Shown here one piece after another: positions 16,192 through 25,038 of a stretch of DNA of 64,000 nt (position 1 is its first letter; the number at the start of each line of letters is the position of its first letter). The notes beneath the pieces are model-generated. The model searched no databases, was not told where the DNA came from, and was given only the letters and a program-made list of their open reading frames with translations. Both the position numbers and the translations under genes were made by a program. This DNA is from Saccharibacillus sp. O23 (GTDB lineage: Bacteria; Bacillota; Bacilli; Paenibacillales; Paenibacillaceae), in NCBI RefSeq assembly GCF_002205895.1, contig NZ_NJDE01000010.1, forward strand, positions 124,001 through 188,000, read 5' to 3'.

Positions 16192-18768
16192 TTAAGATTT
16201 TACGATTCGGACGATATACTCTTTCGCCGTCTCGTGATCTTCGGCGAGCACGTTCAGCCGCAGCAGCGTTTCCTGATCGGCAAGCGCAAGTTCGCGCCGC
16301 AGCGTATCTTCGATCAGCACGCCGTTCGCATGGACCAAGCCGTTTTTGCGCAGCGGCGAAGCCGAGAACGTCACCTGCTCCGTGTCGGCGGACACGGTCA
16401 AAACATATCGCGTTCGCGACGGTTCGAACGGATCATCGAGCGTTCCTTCGCCGAATTCCAGAAGGCGCAGCGAAGGGTCGCCGTCGTACGGCGTCATCGT
16501 TCGCAGAATATCGAAGACGCCGGTCTCCTGTTCGGTTACCCGGAAGCGGATATCCAGCGAATCGCGATCGCCGATCAGTTCGGCGGGCAACGGGTAGCGG
16601 TGGGTATGGAAACCGCGCTGCGTATCGGAAGGCGGAATGCCGTCGGCGATCAGCGCGCCTCCGGCTTCGATCGCGATCGGCCGGTCTCCGCGATGGCCGG
16701 AGAAGAACGTCGCTTCGAGAATCTGCTCTTCGCGCGGACGAACCTTGAGCGTATACCCGAACCAGCCGCCGTTCTCGGCGCGGCGGGTCGTGCTGCCGTC
16801 CCAGACGTCCACGAACGTCTTCTCGCCGCAGACTTTGTGCTCGAGCTCGTACTGGTCGTTGCCGACCGGCAGGCTGTCGACGGTCGCGTCTTCCGCGCGG
16901 CTCTTGCGCTTGGCCTCCAGAATATGCCGCTGAAGCTCCGGCGAATCCCGCTCGACGATCCGCCAGTAGATCCCGTAACGTTCGCCGTGCCGCTTGTAAT
17001 GCGGCGCGAAGACCAGACGATCGTCCTCGTCGGTGCCCCGCAGCACGAATTCGAGCTTGCCTTCGCGCTTCGCCCAGCGCGCGGAGAACGACTCCAGCCA
17101 TTCGTCCGGGCTTCCGTCCACGGTCACGAAATCTTTGACGAGCATGCTTCTCGTCGGCACGCTGACCGCGACCCCGGTAGCGGACTCCGTCATGTCCTCC
17201 CGGCCCAGCCCGGCGCTGAGCACCGCCGGGCCGTACTTGAACGCGACCGCGTGCGGCGCGTCCGGCAGGCCGATCGCGCGCATCGTCATCGGCAGGCGAA
17301 GCGTAAGGCGATCGCCTTCGTTCCAGACGCGGTCGACTTCGGCGAACCCGTCCTGCGCGCGGACGTCGGCAAGGCGGCTGCCGTTCAGCGTCAGCTCGGC
17401 TTCGCCGGCCAGCCACTCCGGCAGACGCAAGCGCAGCGCCGCGCGAACCGGCGTCCGGCGGGTCGGCGACACCGTCAGCGTCACGAGATCGGAGTCCGGC
17501 AGCGACGCTTCCTGCTTCAGCTTCAAGCCCCGTTCTTCGTCGATCAGTTCCGAAGAAACATATTGGTGGATCGTGATGCCGTTCCCGCCGCGGAAATACA
17601 AACTGTCGTTCAGTTTGGTGAAGCTCTCCATGCCCGTGCCGGTGCAGCACCAGAAATGGTCGAACGGCGAACTGTAGACTTTGAAATAGCCGGTCGCCAT
17701 CGGTTGGAAATACATCGTCATGCCCGTATGCGGATGCTGCGACGACAAGATCGCGTTCAAGAACGTATTTTCGTAGAAGTCCGCGTATTTGGCGTCGCCG
17801 CTCAGTTTGAACAGCTCCCGCGTCAACTTGAGCATATTGTACGTATTGCAGGTCTCGGCGGTGAAGTTGGAACGTTCGCGGTCGAGCAGATCGGGCTCGC
17901 CGAAATGTTCCCATTCGCTGTTGCCGCCGGTCACGTAACTATGATGTTCGACGACCATGCGCCAGAAGCTCTCCGCCGCTTCCAGATAGAAACGTTCGCT
18001 TTCCCCGAGCGTGCGGTAGCGGTTCAGCGCTCCGATAAACTTCGGAATGGTGGTGTTGGCGTGTTTGCCGCGCAGAATGTCGCGGCCTTCGCGCACCGGA
18101 CCGAACAAGGTCAGCTCGTCGAAGCTGTGCGCGGCGTCCAGATGGGCCGGCTTGCCGGTCAGCTTGTACAGATCGTACAGCGCGTCGTTCATGCCGCCGT
18201 ATTCGACCGACAAGACGATGGACTGGATCTCCGGCGTCCAAGCCGACGTTCGCGCGGCGACCCAATCACCGAGACGGGAGGCGATATCGAGCGCCCGGGC
18301 GAGGCCGGCTTGTTCGTAAGCCGCCGTCAGGCCGGCCAGAATCTTGTGCAGCGTATACCACGGCACCCAAGCCGGCTGCCGGCGTTCGATCCGGTCGAAC
18401 AGCTCTTCGGGAAACGCCGACAGGTAACCGTTCTCGAATTGGCAGGCGGCCAGACCGTCGAGCAGCGCTTCCGATTTGGCGAGCAGCTCGGCGTCGCCGG
18501 AAGCCGCGTAAGCTTGAGCGGCCGCTTTGAGATAGTGGCCGAGCGTATGTCCGCGGATTTCGGTCGTTTCCCAGCCCGGATATTTGCTTGCGAGCGGCGC
18601 TAGACCGCGAGTCTCGCGGAAACCGGCGAGCAGCCGGTCGGATTCGTAACTTTTCAAATAGCGGATTTCTTTGTCGAAAGCGTTGCAGAGGTAAAGATCG
18701 TCGATCCGAACCTGATCCGGACGATAGTCGTCCAGCAGCCCGATCGGCGAAGAAAAGTCGATAGCCAT
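16192..18768 (-). CDS. Glycoside hydrolase family 127 (DUF1680), large form
   Basis: An 858-residue cytoplasmic enzyme of the beta-L-arabinofuranosidase family. Residues ~20-520 hold the (alpha/alpha)6-barrel with YESDRLLAGFRE, the ETCNTYNMLKLTRELF segment (Glu and Cys of the zinc site) and FWCCTGTGMESFTKL (the Cys pair, one the nucleophile in HypBA1). C-terminal beta domains follow, ending in a cadherin-like region of ~90 residues (VTFSASPLRKNGLV). I prefer the ATG at 18768, seven bases after GGGGAG, over the one at 18774. No signal peptide. It lies downstream of a second GH127 gene in the same direction; the two probably split different arabinose linkages. Confidence 0.87.
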   Translation of the reverse strand: MAIDFSSPIGLLDDYRPDQVRIDDLYLCNAFDKEIRYLKSYESDRLLAGFRETRGLAPLASKYPGWETTEIRGHTLGHYLKAAAQAYAASGDAELLAKSEALLDGLAACQFENGYLSAFPEELFDRIERRQPAWVPWYTLHKILAGLTAAYEQAGLARALDIASRLGDWVAARTSAWTPEIQSIVLSVEYGGMNDALYDLYKLTGKPAHLDAAHSFDELTLFGPVREGRDILRGKHANTTIPKFIGALNRYRTLGESERFYLEAAESFWRMVVEHHSYVTGGNSEWEHFGEPDLLDRERSNFTAETCNTYNMLKLTRELFKLSGDAKYADFYENTFLNAILSSQHPHTGMTMYFQPMATGYFKVYSSPFDHFWCCTGTGMESFTKLNDSLYFRGGNGITIHQYVSSELIDEERGLKLKQEASLPDSDLVTLTVSPTRRTPVRAALRLRLPEWLAGEAELTLNGSRLADVRAQDGFAEVDRVWNEGDRLTLRLPMTMRAIGLPDAPHAVAFKYGPAVLSAGLGREDMTESATGVAVSVPTRSMLVKDFVTVDGSPDEWLESFSARWAKREGKLEFVLRGTDEDDRLVFAPHYKRHGERYGIYWRIVERDSPELQRHILEAKRKSRAEDATVDSLPVGNDQYELEHKVCGEKTFVDVWDGSTTRRAENGGWFGYTLKVRPREEQILEATFFSGHRGDRPIAIEAGGALIADGIPPSDTQRGFHTHRYPLPAELIGDRDSLDIRFRVTEQETGVFDILRTMTPYDGDPSLRLLEFGEGTLDDPFEPSRTRYVLTVSADTEQVTFSASPLRKNGLVHANGVLIEDTLRRELALADQETLLRLNVLAEDHETAKEYIVRIVKS

Positions 18769-19058
18769 ATCCATTCTCCCCGTTGATCAAAGTTGTATAA
18801 TCCAGCCGAAAGCGAAGACGCTTCCGTTCATGTTCAGCTTATCGGCGCTCAAGGTTTCGGTAAATGGCGCAACGTTCGAATAAGGGTGAAAAGGTTAGAT
18901 TTTTCGATTCGAGTCTCTGCCGTCGAAGCGATCGGAAAAACGAAGCGCGAAAAGCGCCGGAAGCGGAAAGCGGCTTCCGACGCGCGTTTTCGCGGTCGTG
19001 CGGGCATGAAAGCGTCCGGTTCAAAGGTTCGAAAACGGGTGTCAAAACGTCAGATCGT
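18769..19058 (-). other. Gap between the two GH127 genes, with an imperfect hairpin
   Basis: No gene is seen in these 290 bases. At about 18950-18995 the arms GCGCGAAAAGCGCCGGAAGC and GCTTCC..CGCGCGTTTTCGCGG form a long imperfect stem around GGAAAGC. It lacks a clear T run, so it may be an RNA-processing or attenuator element rather than a full terminator. Confidence 0.4.
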
Positions 19059-21041
19059 TTATTCGCTTTGCGCCGTCAACCACACCGTCATTTCGCCGCG
19101 TCCCCGGTTGCCCCACAAGAAGTAAGGAACCGCCGTAAGCCGAACGTTTTCCCGGGTCGGCGCTTCGGTTCGGTAGAGGAGATCGGACGTTTCCGAGACG
19201 CTTCGCCAAGCTTCGGTCTCGACGGCGATCGCGCCGCCCGGCAGATCGGAAGCGGGACGTTCGGAGAACGCCGCGTTTTGCCGCAGACCGAGAGCCGCGA
19301 CGATCTCGCCGTTATCGACGCTCTCCGCGCAGTAGACCAACGGTCCGCGTTGGATCGCGGCTTTGTGGTTGTCGGCGCGCACGCGAACGTCGGCATAGAC
19401 CAACGAAGTTCGAATCGTCAGGTCGATTTCGATCGCGTCGCCTCCGCGCCACGAACGCTTCAGCATGAGATAACCGCCTTGCATCTGATCGGGGCTTAAG
19501 ATCACGCGTTCTCCGTTGACGGCGACCGTCATGCCGGGACACCAACCCGGAACGCGAAGCGCCAGCGAGAAAGTCGTTTCGCGTTCGCTCTCGATCGCGA
19601 AGCGCACCGAGCCGCTCCACGGCAGTTCAGAACTTTGCGTGATCCGCACCGGAACGCCGCCGAACTCGTCCGACAATTCGCTGCCGACGTACAAGTTGGC
19701 GTACAGCGTGTCGCCGCGCCGCGTATAGACGTAGCGGTTCAGCGAAGCCAGCAGCCGCGCCACGTTCGGCGGGCAGCAGGCGCAGCCGAACCAAGCTTGC
19801 CGCTCGGCTTTCACGTGATGTTTGCCCGGATTGCACGAGCAGGCCTGCGGCCAGACTTCGAGCGGATTGACGTAGAAATAATGTTTGCCGTCTTGGGCCA
19901 TCGAGCCCAGCACGTTGTTATAGAGCGCCCGTTCCATGACGTCGGCGTATTCCGCTTCCGGTTCCAGCAGCAGCATGCGCTGCGCGAAGAAGATCAAGCC
20001 GATCGACGCGCAGGTCTCGGCATAGATCGTATCGTTGGGCAGATCGTAATCGAACGTGAACGCTTCGCCGTGATGCGTGGAGCCGATGCCGCCGGTGACG
20101 TACATCTGCGTGCGAGTGACGTTGTACCATAATCTGCGGCAGGCGGCTTCCAGTTCGGCGTCGCCGGTCAGCCGGGCCAGATCGGCCATCGCCGTGTACA
20201 GATAGACCGCGCGAACGGCATGGCCGACCGCTTCGGACTGCTCGCGTACCGGCTTATGCGCTTGGAAGTAAGCGGCGTCCAACCGATCCTGAACATTGGG
20301 ATTGAAATGCCCGCGCCGTTTGCGCCGTTCCCATTCTTCGCGCAGGAAGTTCGGCTCCTGCCCCCGTTCGTTAATGAAGAAAGCCGCCAATTTCAGATAA
20401 CGGTCTTCGCCCGTCAGCCGATACAGCTTCACCAGCGCCAGCTCGATTTCTTCGTGACCGTCGTAGCCGCGCAGCTTGCCTTCTTCGCGTCCGAACACGG
20501 TCCCGATATGGTCGACCATGCGTTTCATGACGTTCAGCAGCTTGTCTTTGCCGGTCGCTTCGTAATAGGCCACCGCGGCTTCGATCATATGTCCCGCGCA
20601 GTACAATTCGTGGCAGTCCGTCAGGTTGGTCCACCGTTTGCCCGGTTCTTTGATCGTGAAATACGTGTTCAGATAACCGTCCGGATGCTGCGCGGCCGCC
20701 ACAAGGTCGATCAGCTCGTCCGCCCGGCGTTCCAGATCGGGATCGCGTTCGATCTGAAGCGAGTAGCCGACGGCTTCCAGCCATTTGGCGACGTCGCTGT
20801 CTTGAAAGACCCAACCGACGTATTCGCCTTCGGCCTGCCCGGCGGCGATGCGAAAGTTCTGCACGGCGCCGCTCGGTTCCGCGCCGGGCGCGCGGTCATG
20901 CAGCGCTTCGTATTGGTAAGGAATGACCACGTTTCGGACGAGATCGGTATAGCCGGACCAGAATTCGTCGTTCACCTTGACGCCCGTCGGCGAAACGGCG
21001 GCTTCTCGGGACGCTGCGGAGCGGTGCGGGATGGAGTTCAT
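19059..21041 (-). CDS. Glycoside hydrolase family 127, beta-L-arabinofuranosidase (HypBA1-like)
   Basis: A 660-residue enzyme, almost the same length as HypBA1 of Bifidobacterium longum (658). It shows VKVNDEFWSGYTDLVRNVVIPYQYEAL at the N-terminus, TDCHELYCAGHMIEAAVAYY, the YAETCASIG segment (zinc Glu and Cys) and FGCACCPPNVARLLASL, whose Cys pair near residue 420 matches Cys417/Cys418 of HypBA1, the nucleophile and a zinc ligand. Known activity: release of L-arabinose from beta-1,2-arabinobiose of hydroxyproline-rich plant glycoproteins. No signal peptide; the substrate must be imported. Divergent from an AraC regulator. Confidence 0.9.
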   Translation of the reverse strand: MNSIPHRSAASREAAVSPTGVKVNDEFWSGYTDLVRNVVIPYQYEALHDRAPGAEPSGAVQNFRIAAGQAEGEYVGWVFQDSDVAKWLEAVGYSLQIERDPDLERRADELIDLVAAAQHPDGYLNTYFTIKEPGKRWTNLTDCHELYCAGHMIEAAVAYYEATGKDKLLNVMKRMVDHIGTVFGREEGKLRGYDGHEEIELALVKLYRLTGEDRYLKLAAFFINERGQEPNFLREEWERRKRRGHFNPNVQDRLDAAYFQAHKPVREQSEAVGHAVRAVYLYTAMADLARLTGDAELEAACRRLWYNVTRTQMYVTGGIGSTHHGEAFTFDYDLPNDTIYAETCASIGLIFFAQRMLLLEPEAEYADVMERALYNNVLGSMAQDGKHYFYVNPLEVWPQACSCNPGKHHVKAERQAWFGCACCPPNVARLLASLNRYVYTRRGDTLYANLYVGSELSDEFGGVPVRITQSSELPWSGSVRFAIESERETTFSLALRVPGWCPGMTVAVNGERVILSPDQMQGGYLMLKRSWRGGDAIEIDLTIRTSLVYADVRVRADNHKAAIQRGPLVYCAESVDNGEIVAALGLRQNAAFSERPASDLPGGAIAVETEAWRSVSETSDLLYRTEAPTRENVRLTAVPYFLWGNRGRGEMTVWLTAQSE

Positions 21042-21142
21042 TCGGATTCTTCCCTTCGAAAGTAATAGATAGCGATCTGCGGGTACGACTCCATTATAGG
21101 CAGTCGGAGCGAAAGGGACGAACGAGAGAATGACCCGATTTT

Positions 21143-21172
21143 TTGTCCGATTTCACACTCGGCGGGTATAAT
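21143..21172 (+). promoter_or_regulatory. Promoter of the AraC regulator next to the GH127 genes
   Basis: TTGTCC (21143-21148), 18-base spacer, perfect TATAAT (21167-21172). On the minus strand a TATAAT at 21093-21098 could serve the GH127 genes, so the two directions are controlled from one 180-base region. Confidence 0.55.
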
Positions 21173-21225
21173 GATGAATACGGTTTCCCGAAATTCGAAT
21201 CGGATCCGTGAAAGAGGTGAGAAGC

Positions 21226-22092
21226 TTGTCCCCGATCGAAACGACCATTCATCTGGCGGTACCGCCGTTCCCGTATTTCATGGAATGCGGAAGAACCGTC
21301 TACGAACCGGGGGATGCCCATCCCGATCGCAGCGGTCTAGGCATGTTCGATTTGATCCTCGTCGAACAAGGGCGATTGCATATCGGCGAAGAAGACAGGC
21401 AGTGGGAAGCGGGAGCGGGGAATACGCTGCTGCTTCTTCCGGATCGCTACCATTATTCGGTCCGGCCTTGCGAAGCACGGACAAGTTTCGTTTGGATTCA
21501 TTTTCGCGCGCTGGGCGAATGGGGGATCGGCGATACGGCGGAACCGGCTTTCGCCGACCGCGAACGGCATGCCGCCGAGTTCGGAACGCCGCCGTATACG
21601 ATTCGGCTGCCGCAGCTCGGCAGGCTTCCCGGAGGGAGCGCGGAAGGCGAACGGCTGCTGCGTCTGGAAGAGCGGAGCCTGTCCGGCGCGGTATGGGAAC
21701 GCCAACGGGTATTCGAGGAACTGCTGCGTTCGCTCGATCTGCGCCGGCGCGAACCGTCCGGAAGTCCGGCGGAGAGCATAGCCGAACGGACCGAACGGTA
21801 TCTGCGGTCTCATTACGCGGAGCCGCTGACGGCCGCTTCGCTGTCGGAGGCGCTGCATTTTCACTACAATTATTTGACCCGCTGCATGAAGCGGATCAAC
21901 GGCCTGACGCCGATGGAATATCTGGAAGAGTACCGATTGGAGCAGGCGCGCCTGCTTCTGCTGCGTACCGAAACTCCGGTCGCGGCCGTCGCCGAGCGGG
22001 TAGGCTTCGAGACGGCGCCTTATTTCTCGCGCCGCTTCTCGGCGCGGTTCGGCGTGCCGCCGCTGCGATTTCGCCAGCGGTATACGCGCTGA
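21226..22092 (+). CDS. AraC-family transcriptional regulator (cupin sensor)
   Basis: A 288-residue regulator. A cupin-like sensor domain fills the first ~150 residues (LILVEQGRLHIGEEDRQWEAG, GNTLLLLPDRYHYSVRP) and the C-terminal ~100 residues contain two helix-turn-helix units (LTAASLSEALHFHYNYLTRCMKR and PVAAVAERVGFETAPYFSRRF). The start is TTG at 21226, preceded by AGAGGTGAG; a GTG at 21208 lies upstream in frame. Divergent from the GH127 genes, which it probably activates. Confidence 0.87.
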   Translation: MSPIETTIHLAVPPFPYFMECGRTVYEPGDAHPDRSGLGMFDLILVEQGRLHIGEEDRQWEAGAGNTLLLLPDRYHYSVRPCEARTSFVWIHFRALGEWGIGDTAEPAFADRERHAAEFGTPPYTIRLPQLGRLPGGSAEGERLLRLEERSLSGAVWERQRVFEELLRSLDLRRREPSGSPAESIAERTERYLRSHYAEPLTAASLSEALHFHYNYLTRCMKRINGLTPMEYLEEYRLEQARLLLLRTETPVAAVAERVGFETAPYFSRRFSARFGVPPLRFRQRYTR

Positions 22093-22142
22093 CGGGGCGT
22101 CGCGACGGCGCAGCGCGTCCGAGAACTTCGGCTCGTTTCGCA

Positions 22143-22187
22143 AAAAGCAAAGACCGGGAGCGTATTTCGCTCCCGGTCTTTGCTTTT
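22143..22187. terminator. Bidirectional terminator between AraC and ROK genes
   Basis: A perfect 20-base stem (22143-22162 with 22168-22187) around a five-base loop, starting AAAAGCAAAGACC and ending GGTCTTTGCTTTT. It serves both convergent genes. Confidence 0.92.
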
Positions 22188-22222
22188 CATCTCGTCCATG
22201 CCGCCGAACCGAGACGGCGCGC

Positions 22223-23413
22223 TTATACCGCCCACTCTTGAAGCAGCATAAAAGCCGCCCCGGCCGCTACGGCGTTTTCTTTGAGCTCCGCCAGCGAGAA
22301 CGCCGGCGCGTAATCGCCGCCGCTCGCGATATTCTTGATCGCCGTCGCTTCGGCGATCTCCAATACGAGCGGATGCGCCTCGATCAGCGGCCCGCCGAGC
22401 ACCACGATATCCGGATGCAGGACATTGATCAGGTTAGCCAATCCGATCCCCAGATAAGCGGCGGCTTCGGCGAACTGCTCTTTGACCAACGGATCGTCGG
22501 CAGTCAGGGCTTCGGTGAGATCGGCGAAACGGATCTCGTCCGGATGCCGGTCGCCGAGCAGACTCGGCCGCCCGATCTTGAGCTGGGTCCGTACCCGATG
22601 CTCCAGCGCGCGGACGGAAACGAAAGCTTCCCAAGCCCCGTGATTGCCGCGTCCTTCGAAACGAGGGCCGTCGGTCGCGATGATCATCTGGCCGATCGCG
22701 CCTTCCGCGTCGGCCGCGCCGCGAATCAACCGGCCTTCGGACATCATGGCCGCGCGAAGCCCGACGCCGGCATGCAGATACAGCAGATGCCGAGGGCTTC
22801 GGCCGCGCAGCGCCCAATGTTCGCCGAGCAGAGCGGTATTCGAACCGTTATCGAGCTTGGCGGTCACGCCGAGACGGGCTTCCAGAAGCTCGCAGATCGG
22901 AACTTCTTCCCAACCCGCGGCCGGGAAAAATTCGGGTTTTCGAATCCGTCCGTTTTCCCGGTCCAACGGTCCGACGGAGCCGACGCCGATTCCGAGCAGC
23001 TTCTGCTTCGGGATCTTCTGTTCGGCCAGAAAAAGTTCGGTTTGTTCGCCGACCTGTTCGACAAGCCGCTCCGGCGTCATCGTCGCATCCATCTTCCAGC
23101 GCTTGGAGGTCAAGGAATTCAGCTGCATGTCGTAGAGCCCGAGCGTGGAATAGATGCGCGAGATCTCCAGACCGAGCAGATAACGATAGGTCGGATTGGT
23201 CTGGAACAGGATCGGCTTCCGTCCGCCGGTCGAACTGCCCAGTCCCGATACGCGAATGATTTCCTGCGCGGTCAAGTCGTCCAACAACCGGGTCATGCTG
23301 CTGCTGGTCAAAGTGAATTCCTGCATCAACTCGGCTTTGGATACGGTACCGAGCTCCAGAATTCGCCGATACACGTCCTTTCGGATCGAAGTTTGAGAAC
23401 GAGCGGTTATCAC
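22223..23413 (-). CDS. ROK-family transcriptional regulator (NagC/XylR type)
   Basis: A 396-residue regulator. Residues ~12-65 form a winged helix (RRILELGTVSKAELMQEFTLTSSSMTRLLDDL) and the rest a ROK sugar-kinase-like fold with GIGVGSVGPLDRENG and LDNGSNTALLGEHW. The usual ROK zinc motif (CxCGxxGCxE) reads RFEGRGNHGAWE here, so the cysteines are gone. The GTG start at 23413 has GGAGA seven bases upstream. It is divergent from the CHR pair and 100 bases from the AraC gene; a sugar-responsive repressor is likely, but its target is not clear. Confidence 0.87.
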   Translation of the reverse strand: MITARSQTSIRKDVYRRILELGTVSKAELMQEFTLTSSSMTRLLDDLTAQEIIRVSGLGSSTGGRKPILFQTNPTYRYLLGLEISRIYSTLGLYDMQLNSLTSKRWKMDATMTPERLVEQVGEQTELFLAEQKIPKQKLLGIGVGSVGPLDRENGRIRKPEFFPAAGWEEVPICELLEARLGVTAKLDNGSNTALLGEHWALRGRSPRHLLYLHAGVGLRAAMMSEGRLIRGAADAEGAIGQMIIATDGPRFEGRGNHGAWEAFVSVRALEHRVRTQLKIGRPSLLGDRHPDEIRFADLTEALTADDPLVKEQFAEAAAYLGIGLANLINVLHPDIVVLGGPLIEAHPLVLEIAEATAIKNIASGGDYAPAFSLAELKENAVAAGAAFMLLQEWAV

Positions 23414-23685
23414 ATCTATCTCTCCATTTCCGAGTTTGTTAGTTGGTTATTCATCAGTATAAAGGAGCGGGACGTCGATTACTACACTAAAAACATGCGA
23501 ATAATCAACTTATTTTCAATTTGGTTTATAGTTCGCGTCATAAAGCGGATAGGACTTATTTTTCGACTTTTTTCGCTTTATTTCAATGATTTTTCATTCT
23601 ACTTAAATCCAAAATGAAATTATGTGTTATGATGATAGTCTGAACGACTCGAACGGACGTTGGAACGGGAAAGGAGACGAAAAAG

Positions 23686-24327
23686 ATGAAATCGGCTTTG
23701 CGAAGCGGGACGAATCTCGACATGCTGCCGCGAATTTTTATGGCTTTTCTGAAGATCGGCCCTTCGACTTTCGGAGGAGGTTATGCCATGCTCGCCACGA
23801 TCGAACGGGAGATCGTCGAACGAAGAGGATGGATGGACAAAGAAGAAATGGGCGATATGGTCTCGATCGCGGGTTCCGCGCCGGGCGGCGTAGCCGTGAA
23901 TTCGGCGGCTTTCGTCGGTTATCGGCTGGGCGGCGCGATCGGCGCGCTGACGGCGGTCGTCGGGATCGCGCTTCCGACGGCGGCGATCGTGCTGCTGCTG
24001 AGTCTGACTTACTCGGCATTCCGCGATAACGCCAAAGTGGAAGCCGCCCTCAAAGGCGTCCATGCCGCCGTCGTCGCTTTGATTCTGTTGGCCGGATGGA
24101 AAATGGTCCGATCTTCGCTGTTCGATACCGTGACGTATGCCTTGTGCGCGGCCGCGCTGGGGCTTCTGCTCTTCACGCCGCTTCATTCGATCTGGCTGAT
24201 TGCCGGCGGACCCGCGGTCGGAATGATCGTCGTAGCGATCCGCCGAATGAACAAGTTGGATCTTCGCACGGAACCGGTCCGCCGAAGCGACGAACCGGAA
24301 ACGATGCTGCCCGAATATTACATTTAA
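23686..24327 (+). CDS. Chromate transporter family protein (half-size CHR), first of a pair
   Basis: A 213-residue membrane protein of the CHR superfamily. The conserved FLKIGPSTFGGGYAM motif and the GSAPGGVAVNSAAFVGYRLGG segment are clear, followed by several hydrophobic helices. Half-size CHR proteins are normally encoded in tandem and act together, as B. subtilis YwrA/YwrB do in chromate efflux. AAAGGAG precedes the ATG. The last ~25 residues are a charged cytoplasmic tail. Confidence 0.9.
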   Translation: MKSALRSGTNLDMLPRIFMAFLKIGPSTFGGGYAMLATIEREIVERRGWMDKEEMGDMVSIAGSAPGGVAVNSAAFVGYRLGGAIGALTAVVGIALPTAAIVLLLSLTYSAFRDNAKVEAALKGVHAAVVALILLAGWKMVRSSLFDTVTYALCAAALGLLLFTPLHSIWLIAGGPAVGMIVVAIRRMNKLDLRTEPVRRSDEPETMLPEYYI

Positions 24328-24380
24328 GACAGAACCGAATAAGAAGGAACCGAATCGCAACGGATCGAAGGAGAACGATG

Positions 24381-24920
24381 ATGCTGGGAGAATTGTTTGT
24401 TTTGTTTTTCAAAGTCGGCTGTATGGCTTTCGGCGGCGGATATGCCGCGATGAGCCTGATTCAACGCGAAGCGACGAGCAGAGGCTGGATCGATTCCGCG
24501 CAATTTCGGGAGATCGGCTCGTTGGCGGGAATGGCTCCCGGTTCGATCGCGGCCAACAGCGCGACGCTGATCGGTTATGACCGGGCCGGAACGGCCGGCG
24601 CGCTGATCGCGACGGCGGGCATCACTTTGCCTTCGCTGATTCTGGTCGCGGCGCTGGCGGCTTTTTTCGTGCGCGTTCATGATCATCCGAGCGTGCGCGC
24701 TTTGTTCTACGGGCTGCGGCCCGTCGTCACGGCGTTGATCCTCTACGCGGCCTTTCATTTCGGGTTCGGCGGCTCCGCCGGATCGGGAAGCCTGTTCGCT
24801 TGGCAGACGCTCGGCATGCTGCTGATCTGCGGAGGATGCCTGCTGGCGATCGTACGCTACAAATTTCATCCTTTCGCGGTCATTTTGCTGGCTGCGGTTG
24901 CCGGCATCGTTATTTTCTAA
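24381..24920 (+). CDS. Chromate transporter family protein (half-size CHR), second of a pair
   Basis: A 179-residue CHR half-protein: FFKVGCMAFGGGYAAMSLIQRE and GMAPGSIAANSATLIGYDRAG repeat the motifs of its neighbour, and about five further hydrophobic stretches follow. The start is ATG at 24381 (GAAGGAG seven bases upstream); the adjacent ATG at 24378 is an alternative. Only 53 bases separate it from the first CHR gene, so they are co-transcribed. Confidence 0.9.
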   Translation: MLGELFVLFFKVGCMAFGGGYAAMSLIQREATSRGWIDSAQFREIGSLAGMAPGSIAANSATLIGYDRAGTAGALIATAGITLPSLILVAALAAFFVRVHDHPSVRALFYGLRPVVTALILYAAFHFGFGGSAGSGSLFAWQTLGMLLICGGCLLAIVRYKFHPFAVILLAAVAGIVIF

Positions 24921-25038
24921 AGCTTCTTTTCGCTTAACATTTCTTTCCTTTCCGTCGATGATATAGATAAATCCAGTTTGATCTTATGATTGGCCCCGAA
25001 GCTTATCGACCGCGAGTTTTCGCTGAAGGAGAAGCGCC

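Noticed and set aside
15847-18603. Very long open frame (918 codons) on the plus strand opposite the large GH127 gene
   Set aside because: It mirrors the GH127 gene, has an Arg/Gln/Ala-rich composition with no recognisable domain, and no ribosome binding site. GC-rich codon bias keeps antisense frames open here.
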